From the NCBI GenBank assembly GCA_937965795.1, contig CALCMD010000068.1, positions 1 through 46,961 on the forward strand: a DNA stretch of 46,961 nt, written 5' to 3'. The position numbers and the translations under genes are program-made. This document shows, piece by piece, positions 17,235 through 27,100 of the stretch (the first letter of the stretch is position 1; the number at the start of each line of letters is the position of its first letter). The notes beneath the pieces are model-generated. The model was not told the origin of the DNA and did not search any database. It was given only the letters and a program-made list of their open reading frames with translations. The stretch is from an uncultured Lachnospiraceae bacterium (GTDB lineage Bacteria; Bacillota; Clostridia; Lachnospirales; Lachnospiraceae).

Positions 17235-17243
17235 AGTATAACA
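17235..17243 (-). promoter_or_regulatory. Extended -10 promoter of rho
   Basis: The minus strand reads TGTTATACT, an extended -10 element, about 170 bases upstream of the rho start codon. The -35 position is poor (TGGATT). Confidence 0.5.
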
Positions 17244-17301
17244 TACTTATTATAAAAAATCCAGAACTTTTCAAATCGCCGTTTTCCTGCCTTGACTCCC
17301 G

Positions 17302-17335
17302 TGTTATAATAATTTCTAAAAAATGTGCCTGCACA
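17302..17335 (+). promoter_or_regulatory. Promoter and candidate operator of the ArsR-type gene
   Basis: An extended -10 element TGTTATAAT lies at 17302-17310. Fourteen bases on is a perfect dyad, TGTGC-CT-GCACA (17324-17335), covering the expected transcription start and abutting the ribosome site AAGGAGG. Autorepression by the encoded regulator at this dyad is a natural inference for this family. Confidence 0.55.
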
Positions 17336-17350
17336 AAAAGGAGGTCACTT

Positions 17351-17713
17351 ATGACGCCAAAGGAAGATGTACCGAAATGCGACTATATACATGCCCACCC
17401 GGAAATCATACAATCCGTTACCAAACGGATGCCAGACGAGGAACTTCTCTACGATCTGGCCGAACTTTTTAAAATTTTCGGAGATTCTACGAGAATTAAA
17501 ATTCTTTATGTACTTCTGGAAAGCGAGATGTGTGTATGCGACATTGCCCAGCTTCTGCACATGACGCAGAGCGCCATTTCCCATCAGCTCCGCATTTTGA
17601 AGCAGAGCCGTCTGGTGAAATTCCGCCGGGAGGGAAAGACGATTTTCTACTCCTTACAGGATGACCATGTTTACAGTATCTTAAGCCAGGGGCTTGATCA
17701 TGTGGAGGAATAA
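17351..17713 (+). CDS. ArsR/SmtB-family metal-responsive repressor
   Basis: The 120-residue winged-helix repressor falls from DNA when it binds metal ions. Two metal-site signatures are visible. The first is the alpha3N/CadC type: Cys10, His14, His16 in CDYIHAH, with the CVC-D motif Cys61/Cys63 in EMCVCDIAQLL. The second is the alpha5 type: Asp104, His106, His117, Glu120 in DDHVYSI...DHVEE, matching the DxH(x10)HxxE zinc site of SmtB. The recognition helix is MTQSAISHQLRILKQSRLV. The start has AAGGAGG. The gene stands alone: no efflux pump, metallothionein or transporter follows before the terminator. Sensing of Zn, Cd or Pb is likely; the specific metal cannot be told. Confidence 0.92.
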   Translation: MTPKEDVPKCDYIHAHPEIIQSVTKRMPDEELLYDLAELFKIFGDSTRIKILYVLLESEMCVCDIAQLLHMTQSAISHQLRILKQSRLVKFRREGKTIFYSLQDDHVYSILSQGLDHVEE

Positions 17714-17771
17714 ATGGTATGTCTGGCGACCTGGTATGTGATCGCATAATACAGAAGATATACCAATTTAT

Positions 17772-17810
17772 AAAAAGGCTGGCATCGAAAAGCGGATGCC
17801 AGCCTTTTTT
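17772..17810. terminator. Bidirectional terminator between arsR-type gene and gltD
   Basis: A perfect 15-base stem, AAAAAGGCTGGCATC against GATGCCAGCCTTTTT, closes an eight-base loop. It has T runs on both strands and separates the converging repressor and gltBD transcripts. Confidence 0.93.
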
Positions 17811-17830
17811 AACATTAAGCTGTTTATCTT

Positions 17831-19315
17831 TTATAAATTTGTATATCCCATCAGGGATTTATCCACGGCTTTCGCCGCTTCTCTTCCTTCCCGGATCGCC
17901 CATACGACCAGAGACTGTCCTCTGTGCATATCGCCTGCGGTAAACACATTCGGAACAGACGTCTGATAATCGCCCGGCTCCGTCTTTACGTTCGTTCTGC
18001 CGTCCAGCTCCACTTGAAAAGCATCCGTTACATATTTCTGAGAACCGAGGAAGCCTGCCGCGATCAAAACCAAATCCACATCTACCACATACTCGCTTCC
18101 CTCCACGGGAACCATCCTCATGCGGCCCGTTTTCTCGTCCTTTTGGCCTTGCAGCTTCACAAGCTTCGCCTGGCACACCTCGCCCTTTTTGTTCTTGATA
18201 AATTCCGTCACTGTCGTCTGGTAGACACGGGGATCATGGCCGAACACGGCAATCGCCTCCTCCTGGCCGTAATCGGTCTTGCAGACCCTCGGCCACTCCG
18301 GCCACGGATTGTTCGCTGCACGGGTATCCGGGGCCTTCGGCATCATCTCAAGCTGGAGCACGGAGGCCGCGCCCAGACGGATGGAAGTGCCCACACAGTC
18401 ATTTCCAGTATCGCCGCCGCCAATCACCATGACTTTCTTACCCTTTGCCGGGATAAATTTATGGTCTTTGAACCCGCTGTCTAAAAGGCTCTTTGTCGTC
18501 GCTTTGAGAAAATCCACCGCAAAGTAAATGCCAGCCGCATCCCTGCCCGGCGCCTGAATGTCTCTCGGATTCGACGCCCCGCACGCCAGAATCACTCTGT
18601 CATACTCCTTTAAAAGCCTGGAAGCTTTTATATCCTCACCCACGTTCGCATTTGTGACAAACTCAACGCCTTCCGCTTCCAGAATGGCAATCCGGCGGTC
18701 GATGACATCTTTCTCCAGCTTCATATTCGGAATCCCGTAGCGGAGCAGCCCGCCGATGCGGTCGCTTCTCTCAAACACAGTAACCTTATGGCCTCTGGAA
18801 TTTAACTGCATGGCCGCTGCCAGTCCGGAAGGGCCGCTTCCCACAATGGCTACTTTCTTTCCGGTGCGCACTTTTGGCGGCTGCGGCACGACCAGCCCTT
18901 TTTCAAAAGCATTTTCAATAATCGCACGCTCATTCTCCTTACTGGCGACCGGGTCTCCGTTCAGGTTACACGTACATGCCGCCTCGCAAAGCCCCGGACA
19001 TACTCTGGAAGTAAACTCCGGAAAACAGTGGGTTTTCATCAGACGCTTGTATGCCATTTCCCATTTTCCGTTATAGACCAGGTCATTCCACTCCGGCACC
19101 AGATTATTCAAAGGACATCCGGAAGCCATTCCGTTTATGATTTTCCCATACTGGCAGAATGGTACGCCGCATGCCATACATCTGGCTCCCTGGAGCCTCT
19201 GTTTTTCCAGAGACAAAGGTATATGGAATTCGTTGAAATTCTGGATTCTTTTCTTTGGCGGGACCGTCTCGCTGCTCTGTCGCTCATAATCTAAAAATCC
19301 TGTTGGTTTTCCCAT
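17831..19315 (-). CDS. gltD: Glutamate synthase (NADPH) small subunit
   Basis: The 494-residue beta subunit passes electrons from NADPH through FAD and Fe-S clusters to GltB. The N-terminal cysteine region binds two [4Fe-4S] clusters: ARCMACGVPFCQ, GCPLNNLVPEW, SRVCPGLCEAACTC. An FAD motif VGSGPSGLAAAMQL and an NADPH motif VIGGGDTGNDCVG follow. The C-terminal TAGDMHRGQSLVVWAI is typical. It starts 12 bases after gltB with a GGGAGGGGAG site, so both are made from one transcript. Confidence 0.96.
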   Translation of the reverse strand: MGKPTGFLDYERQSSETVPPKKRIQNFNEFHIPLSLEKQRLQGARCMACGVPFCQYGKIINGMASGCPLNNLVPEWNDLVYNGKWEMAYKRLMKTHCFPEFTSRVCPGLCEAACTCNLNGDPVASKENERAIIENAFEKGLVVPQPPKVRTGKKVAIVGSGPSGLAAAMQLNSRGHKVTVFERSDRIGGLLRYGIPNMKLEKDVIDRRIAILEAEGVEFVTNANVGEDIKASRLLKEYDRVILACGASNPRDIQAPGRDAAGIYFAVDFLKATTKSLLDSGFKDHKFIPAKGKKVMVIGGGDTGNDCVGTSIRLGAASVLQLEMMPKAPDTRAANNPWPEWPRVCKTDYGQEEAIAVFGHDPRVYQTTVTEFIKNKKGEVCQAKLVKLQGQKDEKTGRMRMVPVEGSEYVVDVDLVLIAAGFLGSQKYVTDAFQVELDGRTNVKTEPGDYQTSVPNVFTAGDMHRGQSLVVWAIREGREAAKAVDKSLMGYTNL

Positions 19316-19327
19316 TTTTCTCCCCTC

Positions 19328-22300
19328 CTATCCTCTCTGGTTCGCGTAAAACGCTTCAATCTGTGCCTGCTCGCTGCTTAAGCCCTTTTCCTCCATCTGA
19401 ACGATCGCCATCAGCATCCGCTTGTAATCATGCGGGATAATCTTCTTGAATTTCGGCAGATATTCCCCAAAGTTTTCCAGAATTTCCTTTCCTTTGACCG
19501 AATTCGTATAAGCCACATGGTCTTTGATCATTTCCTTTAATTCCAGAACGTCATATTTATTCGCCAGCTTATCAATGGAAACCATCTGCTTATTCACTTT
19601 CCGGTAAAGGTCATTGTCCTCATCCAGCACATAGGCGATTCCTCCGCTCATGCCTGCCGCAAAGTTCTTGCCTGTCTTTCCAAGTACGACCACGCGCCCG
19701 CCTGTCATATATTCACAGCCGTGATCGCCCACGCCTTCTACGACTGCGACTGCCCCGGAATTCCGCACGCAGAACCGCTCTCCGGCCACGCCGCCGATAT
19801 AGGCTTTCCCGCTGGTGGCTCCATAGAGCGCCACGTTTCCGATGATGATATTCTCATCGGCCTGATACTTCACACCCTTCGGCGGATAGACGATCAGCTT
19901 TCCGCCGGACAGACCTTTTCCAAAGTAATCATTGCTGTCGCCGACCAGCTCCAGCGTAAGCCCTTTCGGAATAAAGGCCCCAAAGCTCTGTCCGCCCGCG
20001 CCGTTACATTTTACGGTGTACGTGTCCTCTTCCAGCGTATCCCCGCAGACCCTGGTAATCTCTGAACCGAAAATCGTACCGAATGACCGGTCTGTATTTT
20101 TAATATCTACTTCAAGGCTGCGTTTCTGTCTTTTATCCAGAGCGCTTCTCAGCTTCTTCATCAGTACCCGCTCGTCAATGGTGTTCTCCAGGTGGAAATC
20201 ATATACCTGCGCCGGATCAAAAGTTACCTTATCATTCAGCGCCGAATATGTACTATCCAAAATCGCACGCAGGTCTACTCTGTCGCCGTGGGCAGTTTCC
20301 ACCTTTTCCTTTTTCTTTAAAAGGTCAGTACGCCCTACCAGCTCATCCACAGTACGCACGCCCAGCTTTGCCATATATTCTCTTAACTCCTGCGCAATAA
20401 AGCGCATAAAGTTCATGACATATTCCGGCTTTCCACGGAAACGCTTCCGAAGCTCCGGGTTCTGCGTCGCCACACCCACCGGGCAGGTATCCAGATTGCA
20501 GACCCGCATCATGACGCATCCCATTGTTACCAGCGGAGCCGTCGCAAATCCGAACTCCTCCGCTCCCAGTATGGCAGCAATCGCCACATCGCGGCCGCTC
20601 ATCAGCTTGCCGTCCGTCTCAATGCGCACCTTATTCCGCAGGCCGTTCATCAGCAGGGTCTGATGCGTTTCTGCCAACCCAAGCTCCCACGGAAGCCCGG
20701 CGTTATGGATGGAGCTTCTCGGCGCCGCCCCGGTGCCCCCATCGTATCCTGAAATCAGAATGACCTGCGCCCCGGCCTTCGCCACGCCTGCCGCTACGGT
20801 TCCCACGCCTGCCTCAGACACCAGCTTTACGGAAATCCGCGCTTTTTTATTGGCATTCTTTAAATCATAAATTAACTGTTCCAAATCCTCGATGGAATAA
20901 ATATCATGATGCGGCGGCGGAGAGATCAGCGCCACGCCCGGCGTGGAATGTCTCGTCTTTGCAATCCACGGATATACTTTTCCGCCCGGAAGATGGCCGC
21001 CCTCGCCAGGCTTTGCCCCCTGCGCCATCTTAATTTGAATCTCCTGTGCGCTCACCAGATATCTGGAGGTTACGCCAAAACGTCCCGAAGCCACCTGTTT
21101 GATTGCGGAGCACCGGTTCCGTCCATCGGCTCCCGACGTCAGGCGTTCGAGGCTTTCTCCACCCTCGCCGCTGTTTGACTTTCCGTGCAGCCTATTCATG
21201 GCGATTGCCAGCGTCTCATGCGCCTCCTGGGAAATGGAGCCGTAGGACATGGCTCCCGTCTTAAAGCGTGTGACGATAGAATCCACACTCTCTACTTCCT
21301 CCAGCGGAACGCCTTCCTTTGGATAGTTGAAATCCATCAGGCTTCTCAGATAGCCGGACTCCTCTTTGTCCACCATCTTCGTATATTCCTTGAACATTCC
21401 ATAATCGCCCCGCTGTGTGGACTGCTGTAACATATGGATGGTCTGCGGATTGTAACGGTGTTCTTCCCCCGCGCTTCTCATTTTATGCCGTCCCACGCTG
21501 TCCAGCGTCAGATTCTGGCTCAGTCCCAGAGGGTCAAACGCTTCCGTGTGAAGGGCGTCCGCTTCTTTTGCGATGTCCTCCAGTGTAACGCCGCCTACAC
21601 GGCTGACCGTATTGGTAAAGTATTTTTCAATCACGCCCGAATCAATGCCGATTGCCTCGAAAATCTGTGAGCCCTGATAGGACTGAATCGTAGAAATACC
21701 CATTTTGGAAGCAATCTTTACAATTCCGTGCAATACCGCTTCATTGTAATCATTCACCGCCGCATAATAATCCTTATCCAGCATCCCGCAGTCCACCTGC
21801 TGGCGAATCGTCTCAAGAGCCAGATATGGATTGATGGCGCAGGCGCCATAGCCCAACAGCGTCGCAAAGTGGTGAACTTCCCTCGGTTCCCCGGATTCCA
21901 GAACGATGGCAAGGGAGGTTCTCTTTTTCGTCTTTACCAGATGCTGATGAACGGCGGAAACCGCCAGCAGGGATGGAATCGGCACATGGTTTTCATCTAC
22001 GCCGCGGTCCGTCAGAATCAGGATATTCGCACCGTTTCTGTGCGCCCGGTCCACCTCTACGAATAAATGCTCGATCGCTTTTGCCAGATCGGTGTTCTTA
22101 TAATAAGTAATCGGCACTTCCGCAACCTGAAAACCTTCTACTTTCATATGTTTGATTTTCAGCATATCCGTGTTCGTCAGAATCGGATGCTCGATTTTCA
22201 ACACCTGGCAGTTCACGCCCTGCTCATTCAGCAGATTTCCATCCTTTCCCACATAGACGGTCGTTGAAGTAACGACTTCCTCGCGAATCGCGTCAATCGG

Positions 22301-23881
22301 CGGGTTCGTGACCTGCGCAAATAACTGCTTAAAATAGTTAAACAGCGGCTGATGCTCATCCGACAGTACCGCCAGCGGGGTATCAATCCCCATTGCGCTG
22401 ATTCCCTCGGAGCCGTTTAACGCCATATTCCGGATGGAAGTGCGGTATTCCTCATAAGTATAACCAAAGGCTTTTTGCAGCCTTGCCAGTTCCTCCTCGC
22501 TGTACTCCTGTACCCGGATATTCGGAATCTTCAAATCCCCCAGTTTTACCAGATAGCGGTCCAGCCATTCGCCGTAAGGCTGCCTTACCGCATATTTTTC
22601 TTTCAGTTCATTATCATCAATGACCGCTCCCTGGATGGTATCTACCAGAAGCATTTTCCCCGGATGCAGCCTTTCCTTCTGCACAATTCTGGTCGGATCA
22701 ATGTCCAGCACGCCGACCTCGGAGGAGAGTATCAGATAACCGTCATCCGTAATGTAATACCTGGACGGCCTTAAACCATTTCGATCCAGTACGGCGCCGA
22801 CCAGGTCGCCATCGCTGAACACGATGGAGGCAGGGCCGTCCCACGGCTCCATCATAGTTGCATAATACTGATAAAAGTCCTTCTTCTCCTGATTCATGGT
22901 ATCGTTGTTTGCCCACGGCTCCGGGATCGTAATCATCACCGCCAGCGGCAGCTCCATCCCGCTCATGACAAGGAATTCCAGCGTGTTATCCAGCATTGCA
23001 GAATCAGAGCCTGCGGTATTTACGACTGGAAGCACCTTGTGCAGCTCGCGGTTGAAGTATTCGCTCGACATGGTCTCCTCACGGGCCAGCATTTTATCGG
23101 CATTTCCACGAATCGTATTGATCTCTCCATTATGTACGATCAGCCTGTTCGGATGCGCCCTCTCCCAGCTCGGATTCGTGTTCGTGCTGAATCTGGAGTG
23201 TACCGTGGCGATCGCGGACTCATAGTCCGGGCTTTGCAGATCCTTAAAAAAAGTACGGAGCTGTCCCACCAGAAACATTCCTTTATATACAATCGTGCGG
23301 CTGGACAGGGACGCCACATAGGTGTTCTCCACACTCTGCTCAAAGACACGGCGCACCACATACAGCTTTCTGTCAAAATCCAGCCCTGCGGCAACATCTT
23401 TTGGCTTCTTCACAAATCCCTGCATAATGTAAGGCATCTTTTCCAGCGCTTTATGTCCCAGGACTGCCGGTACGGTAGGAACTTCTCTCCAGCCCAGAAA
23501 TTCCAGTCCTTCTTTTTCCACGATGATCTCAAACATTTTCCTGGCCTGGTTTCTTTTCAGCTCATCCTGTGGAAAGAAAAACATGCCGATTCCGTACTCT
23601 CTCTCAGAACCTAAAAAGATGCCGAGGGATTTACAGGTTTTGGAGAAGAACTTGTGTGAAATCTGTAACAGAATTCCTACACCGTCACCTGTTTTTCCTT
23701 CGGCATCTTTGCCAGCTCTATGTTCTAGGTTTTCTACAATCCGCAGTGCGTTTTCAACCGTTTCATGGGTCTTAATCCCTCTGATGTTGACTACCGCACC
23801 GATACCACAGTTGTCGTGCTCAAACTCCGGCCGATACAGACCGGGCATCTGAGGCTGCGACGCTTTGTTTCTCGTATCCAT
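19328..23881 (-). CDS. gltB: Glutamate synthase large subunit
   Basis: The 1517-residue alpha subunit makes two glutamates from glutamine and 2-oxoglutarate. The class II amidotransferase domain begins at Cys25 (EHDNCGIGAV), the catalytic nucleophile exposed after removal of a 24-residue propeptide. It is followed by a central domain and an FMN-binding synthase barrel (GEGGESLERL, GAKPGEGGHLPG, ISGYDGGTGAAP). The [3Fe-4S] cysteines are in GCVMMRVCNLDTCPVG. The C-terminal GXGXG helix domain has GDHGCEYMTGGRVVVLG and GMSGGIAYVLD. The length is usual. AAAGGG precedes the start. Together with gltD this is the main ammonia-assimilation route when nitrogen is limited; no glnA or glnB is near. Confidence 0.97.
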   Translation of the reverse strand: MDTRNKASQPQMPGLYRPEFEHDNCGIGAVVNIRGIKTHETVENALRIVENLEHRAGKDAEGKTGDGVGILLQISHKFFSKTCKSLGIFLGSEREYGIGMFFFPQDELKRNQARKMFEIIVEKEGLEFLGWREVPTVPAVLGHKALEKMPYIMQGFVKKPKDVAAGLDFDRKLYVVRRVFEQSVENTYVASLSSRTIVYKGMFLVGQLRTFFKDLQSPDYESAIATVHSRFSTNTNPSWERAHPNRLIVHNGEINTIRGNADKMLAREETMSSEYFNRELHKVLPVVNTAGSDSAMLDNTLEFLVMSGMELPLAVMITIPEPWANNDTMNQEKKDFYQYYATMMEPWDGPASIVFSDGDLVGAVLDRNGLRPSRYYITDDGYLILSSEVGVLDIDPTRIVQKERLHPGKMLLVDTIQGAVIDDNELKEKYAVRQPYGEWLDRYLVKLGDLKIPNIRVQEYSEEELARLQKAFGYTYEEYRTSIRNMALNGSEGISAMGIDTPLAVLSDEHQPLFNYFKQLFAQVTNPPIDAIREEVVTSTTVYVGKDGNLLNEQGVNCQVLKIEHPILTNTDMLKIKHMKVEGFQVAEVPITYYKNTDLAKAIEHLFVEVDRAHRNGANILILTDRGVDENHVPIPSLLAVSAVHQHLVKTKKRTSLAIVLESGEPREVHHFATLLGYGACAINPYLALETIRQQVDCGMLDKDYYAAVNDYNEAVLHGIVKIASKMGISTIQSYQGSQIFEAIGIDSGVIEKYFTNTVSRVGGVTLEDIAKEADALHTEAFDPLGLSQNLTLDSVGRHKMRSAGEEHRYNPQTIHMLQQSTQRGDYGMFKEYTKMVDKEESGYLRSLMDFNYPKEGVPLEEVESVDSIVTRFKTGAMSYGSISQEAHETLAIAMNRLHGKSNSGEGGESLERLTSGADGRNRCSAIKQVASGRFGVTSRYLVSAQEIQIKMAQGAKPGEGGHLPGGKVYPWIAKTRHSTPGVALISPPPHHDIYSIEDLEQLIYDLKNANKKARISVKLVSEAGVGTVAAGVAKAGAQVILISGYDGGTGAAPRSSIHNAGLPWELGLAETHQTLLMNGLRNKVRIETDGKLMSGRDVAIAAILGAEEFGFATAPLVTMGCVMMRVCNLDTCPVGVATQNPELRKRFRGKPEYVMNFMRFIAQELREYMAKLGVRTVDELVGRTDLLKKKEKVETAHGDRVDLRAILDSTYSALNDKVTFDPAQVYDFHLENTIDERVLMKKLRSALDKRQKRSLEVDIKNTDRSFGTIFGSEITRVCGDTLEEDTYTVKCNGAGGQSFGAFIPKGLTLELVGDSNDYFGKGLSGGKLIVYPPKGVKYQADENIIIGNVALYGATSGKAYIGGVAGERFCVRNSGAVAVVEGVGDHGCEYMTGGRVVVLGKTGKNFAAGMSGGIAYVLDEDNDLYRKVNKQMVSIDKLANKYDVLELKEMIKDHVAYTNSVKGKEILENFGEYLPKFKKIIPHDYKRMLMAIVQMEEKGLSSEQAQIEAFYANQRG

Positions 23882-23948
23882 ACGTCCAACCCTTTCTTTT
23901 TCAATTTTAACTGCATCCGCAGATTTTCTGCTCCTGCATTTGACTGAT

Positions 23949-23977
23949 ACTATACACCCATTTTTTTCAGATGTAAA
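23949..23977 (-). promoter_or_regulatory. Sigma-A-type promoter of gltBD
   Basis: On the minus strand, TTTACA (23972-23977) and TATAGT (23949-23954) are exactly 17 bases apart, about 70 bases upstream of the gltB start. No operator was recognised. Confidence 0.7.
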
Positions 23978-24082
23978 GAGTGTCTTTTTTTATTTTTGTC
24001 AGATTATTCGACTTCTTTCCATTTGCGGTATTGTTTTTTCTTAATTTCAATCTTTTCTTCTTTGTATTCTCGTATTTTTACA

Positions 24083-24120
24083 AAAATCAGGTTTGCAGTC
24101 CCAGCCGCAAACCCGATTTT
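24083..24120. terminator. Bidirectional terminator after the BspA-like gene
   Basis: AAAATC-A-GGTTTGC pairs with GCAAACC-C-GATTTT, one mismatch in 14 positions, around a 10-base loop. It lies just beyond the stop codon of the large minus-strand gene. Confidence 0.85.
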
Positions 24121-24128
24121 TGTTTCTT

Positions 24129-27100
24129 TTACTTTCTTACCCTTGCTTTGGAGGAAAGCCCTTTTTTCTTTAACAGTTTCTTATAAACAGACCATTTCTT
24201 TGCAGGCACCTTAACCTTCAGCTTTCTGTAATTGCTGCTTCCGGCTTTGGCAAATGCCTTGCTGCCAACCTTCTTTGTCGTAAGCTTTTGGGTCTTTATT
24301 GTGATGCTCCGCAGCTTCTTACAGTTATAGAACGCCTTTTTCCCGATTTTTGCTACCTTTGCGGGAATGATGACCGAGGTCAGCGACGTACAGTTCATAA
24401 ATGCGCTGTCGCCTATAGCGGTTACGGACGCCGGGATTTTCACTTTTTTTAGCTTCTTACAGTCTGTAAAGGCATTGGCCCTAATAGCCGTCACCTGATA
24501 CTTCACTTGATTGATCGTGACAGAAGAAGGGATGGATGCGGACACGGTATTTTTATTTGCCGCTTTTGTAAACTCCACCACAGAGCCCCCGGCAGCGACC
24601 GTATAAACATTCCCGTCCTTTGCCGTCAGCATCTCGCCTGCCTTTGGAGGCATGAATGGTTCTGATGAACCGCCGGAACCATCGCCCGTCTGTGAGCTTC
24701 CACCCTGCGGCTTTGTTTCTGTTTTCCCACATACGGAGCAGCTTCTTACAATCTCTTCCTTTTCATTCGGAACCGTACTCCATGCACCCCATCTGTGCCC
24801 CAGCGCCAAAATACTTTCCTTCTTTGTCGCCCCGCATACCTGACAGGTGTATGTCCGGATTCCTTCCTCCTCACAGGATGCCTCCTTCGTCACCCTGCCT
24901 GCATCCCAGGTATGAGAATCGCCGCAGGAATCTGGTCTTGCCACACTCTCCAGCCGGTATGGATTTACCGTATAAAGCTGTACGCTGCTTCCATCCGTCG
25001 CATACCATTTTACCATGCCGTCGCCTGTTGTAATTGGCTGACAGTCTGACAGGCGCATATCTGTTTTAACAATATCCGATATCTGATTCCCGTCGCCGTC
25101 GACCGTTACCATTTTCGTACAAATATCGTTCGTATCTTCTTTATACTCTTCCCAAAGAATGAGAAACTGCCAGTCATTAAGCTTGACAAGCTGCGGCGTC
25201 CTCGGTGCAATTCCATCTGCTTCCGTATAATCCGTCAGCCAGACAATCCTGTTTTTTGTCAGTTCCTTGCCGGTAACCGTCAGAAATACATTTCTCTGTC
25301 CAGATGCAGAATAGGTACTTTCATCCGTCTGATCCACCGAATTTCCCACAATCAGGCAATGATCCGCCGAAAGCTCAAAGCCCCCTGCCGACACACCCGT
25401 CGCATTATTTCCGTTTCCTCCCCGTATCGGGAACGGAAGAACATAGCGGACATCTGTAATCTCTCCATTTACTTCCGCCCTTGTCAGAGCTACCGCTCTT
25501 GGCCCTCCGTCGCCATGATCCACACGGTACACATAGGTTCCATCCGTCCGGACGAACTGATTAAAGGAATGGCTCACATACCCCGCCTGGGCAATATTCA
25601 TCACATTGTAATAGGACTGTAGTTCCGTCATATCGGCTTCCTTCACGACATAAGTCATATTCGCCTGGTGATGCAGCCCGTCGCCGGACTCGTACATCTC
25701 ATGGCAGGTATGGATATAAAGTTTGCCATCCGTTTCCGTCATGCGCAGGGAACCGGCGTCAAACGGAATATAAGTGTTCGCCCCATATACCGAATATTCC
25801 CCCAGCTTCTTCCAGTCCTTCGCGTATTTTACCACGCGCATGATCTCGCATTCATCGCTTTCCTGCTCGTTTTTCTGGCCAAATACCAGGAAGTTGTAAT
25901 TCTCTCCCGCAAAGAAACCGCCGAACAGCGGAAGCGCAGGTTCTATCGTCAGACTGCCCGTACGGCTGCCATCTTCTGCATATGTTTCGACCAGGACCCC
26001 GGTATCCCTGATATACTCCACTCTCTCCAGCGTCTGGTTTTCTCTTTCCGCCAGATAGGAATTTATAGTACTGCTCCAAACCTGGTAATTATTGCGGGAA
26101 AGATTCTGGCTCGCTGTTCCATCCGAAGTGATAACGCCTCCATCCCTGTCTCCGCCTTCCCTTTCCTGTACCGTAACCCTGTGGGTGGCGCTTAACGTCC
26201 CGCTGATATTAGACGCCGTAATCTCCGCCGTCCCTGCTTTCCATGCCGTCAGATCGCCGTTTTCTGATACGGACGCCGTACGTATCTCCCCGCTGCTCCA
26301 CTCATAGTAGGAAGTGTACGGTTTCTCATGGCGGATGGTCAGATGCCGGGACTCTCCCACCCGCATCGTGTCCTCTCCGGTGATTTCGATTCTATCCGGG
26401 TCGCTCCAGTCTACCAGTTCTACATAATAGACGTCATTTTCTTTCTCAATCAAAACCAGCGTCTCTTCCATCCAGAACATGTTAAACACAGAATGCGCCG
26501 CATAATAATCGGCCATGCGTTTCCCTGTCTGAATATCGTATTCCGTCAGCAGCCGTCCGTTTTCGTAGAGGATCAGGCTGTCATGTCCCTCATGATAAAC
26601 CGTCCGCACGCCGATGCTGGAAGTATCATAATAGCTGCTCTCCTGTTCATCTTCTACTGGTTCCCTCAGGTAACGCTGGCATATTTCCAGATTTTCCGAG
26701 TGAGAATCCATCACCTGCACCACGCCCATCAGCACACTGACTGCCGTGAGGTATCGCCCTCCCAGCAGCGCGGCATTGTTCTGATGCTTCTTATTTACAT
26801 CCTGGCACAGATAGATAATATTATCCATTTCACGGGAAATCAGGCCGCTTTCCTGAAAGGAGTTATAGGTGTTCACAGGCTTTATCACGTTATCCGTCAC
26901 ATTTCCCATCCGAAGAGCAAGTCCCGGATGCGAATACCCCCAGGAATAAAAGTCATAATACACTTCGATATAGAAATTCCCGTTCGCACTGTCAAAACCG
27001 TTAAAACGGTATACACGGGTTCCCGAAGGCATCCAGGACAGAAGCGTCCCTTCGGGGGTAAACAGGAAAATCCTGTGATCGTACGGATTATCGCTGTCAT

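Noticed and set aside
17719..17943. 74-codon open frame after the ArsR-type gene
   Set aside because: It runs through a strong terminator and into the antisense end of gltD; no family resemblance.
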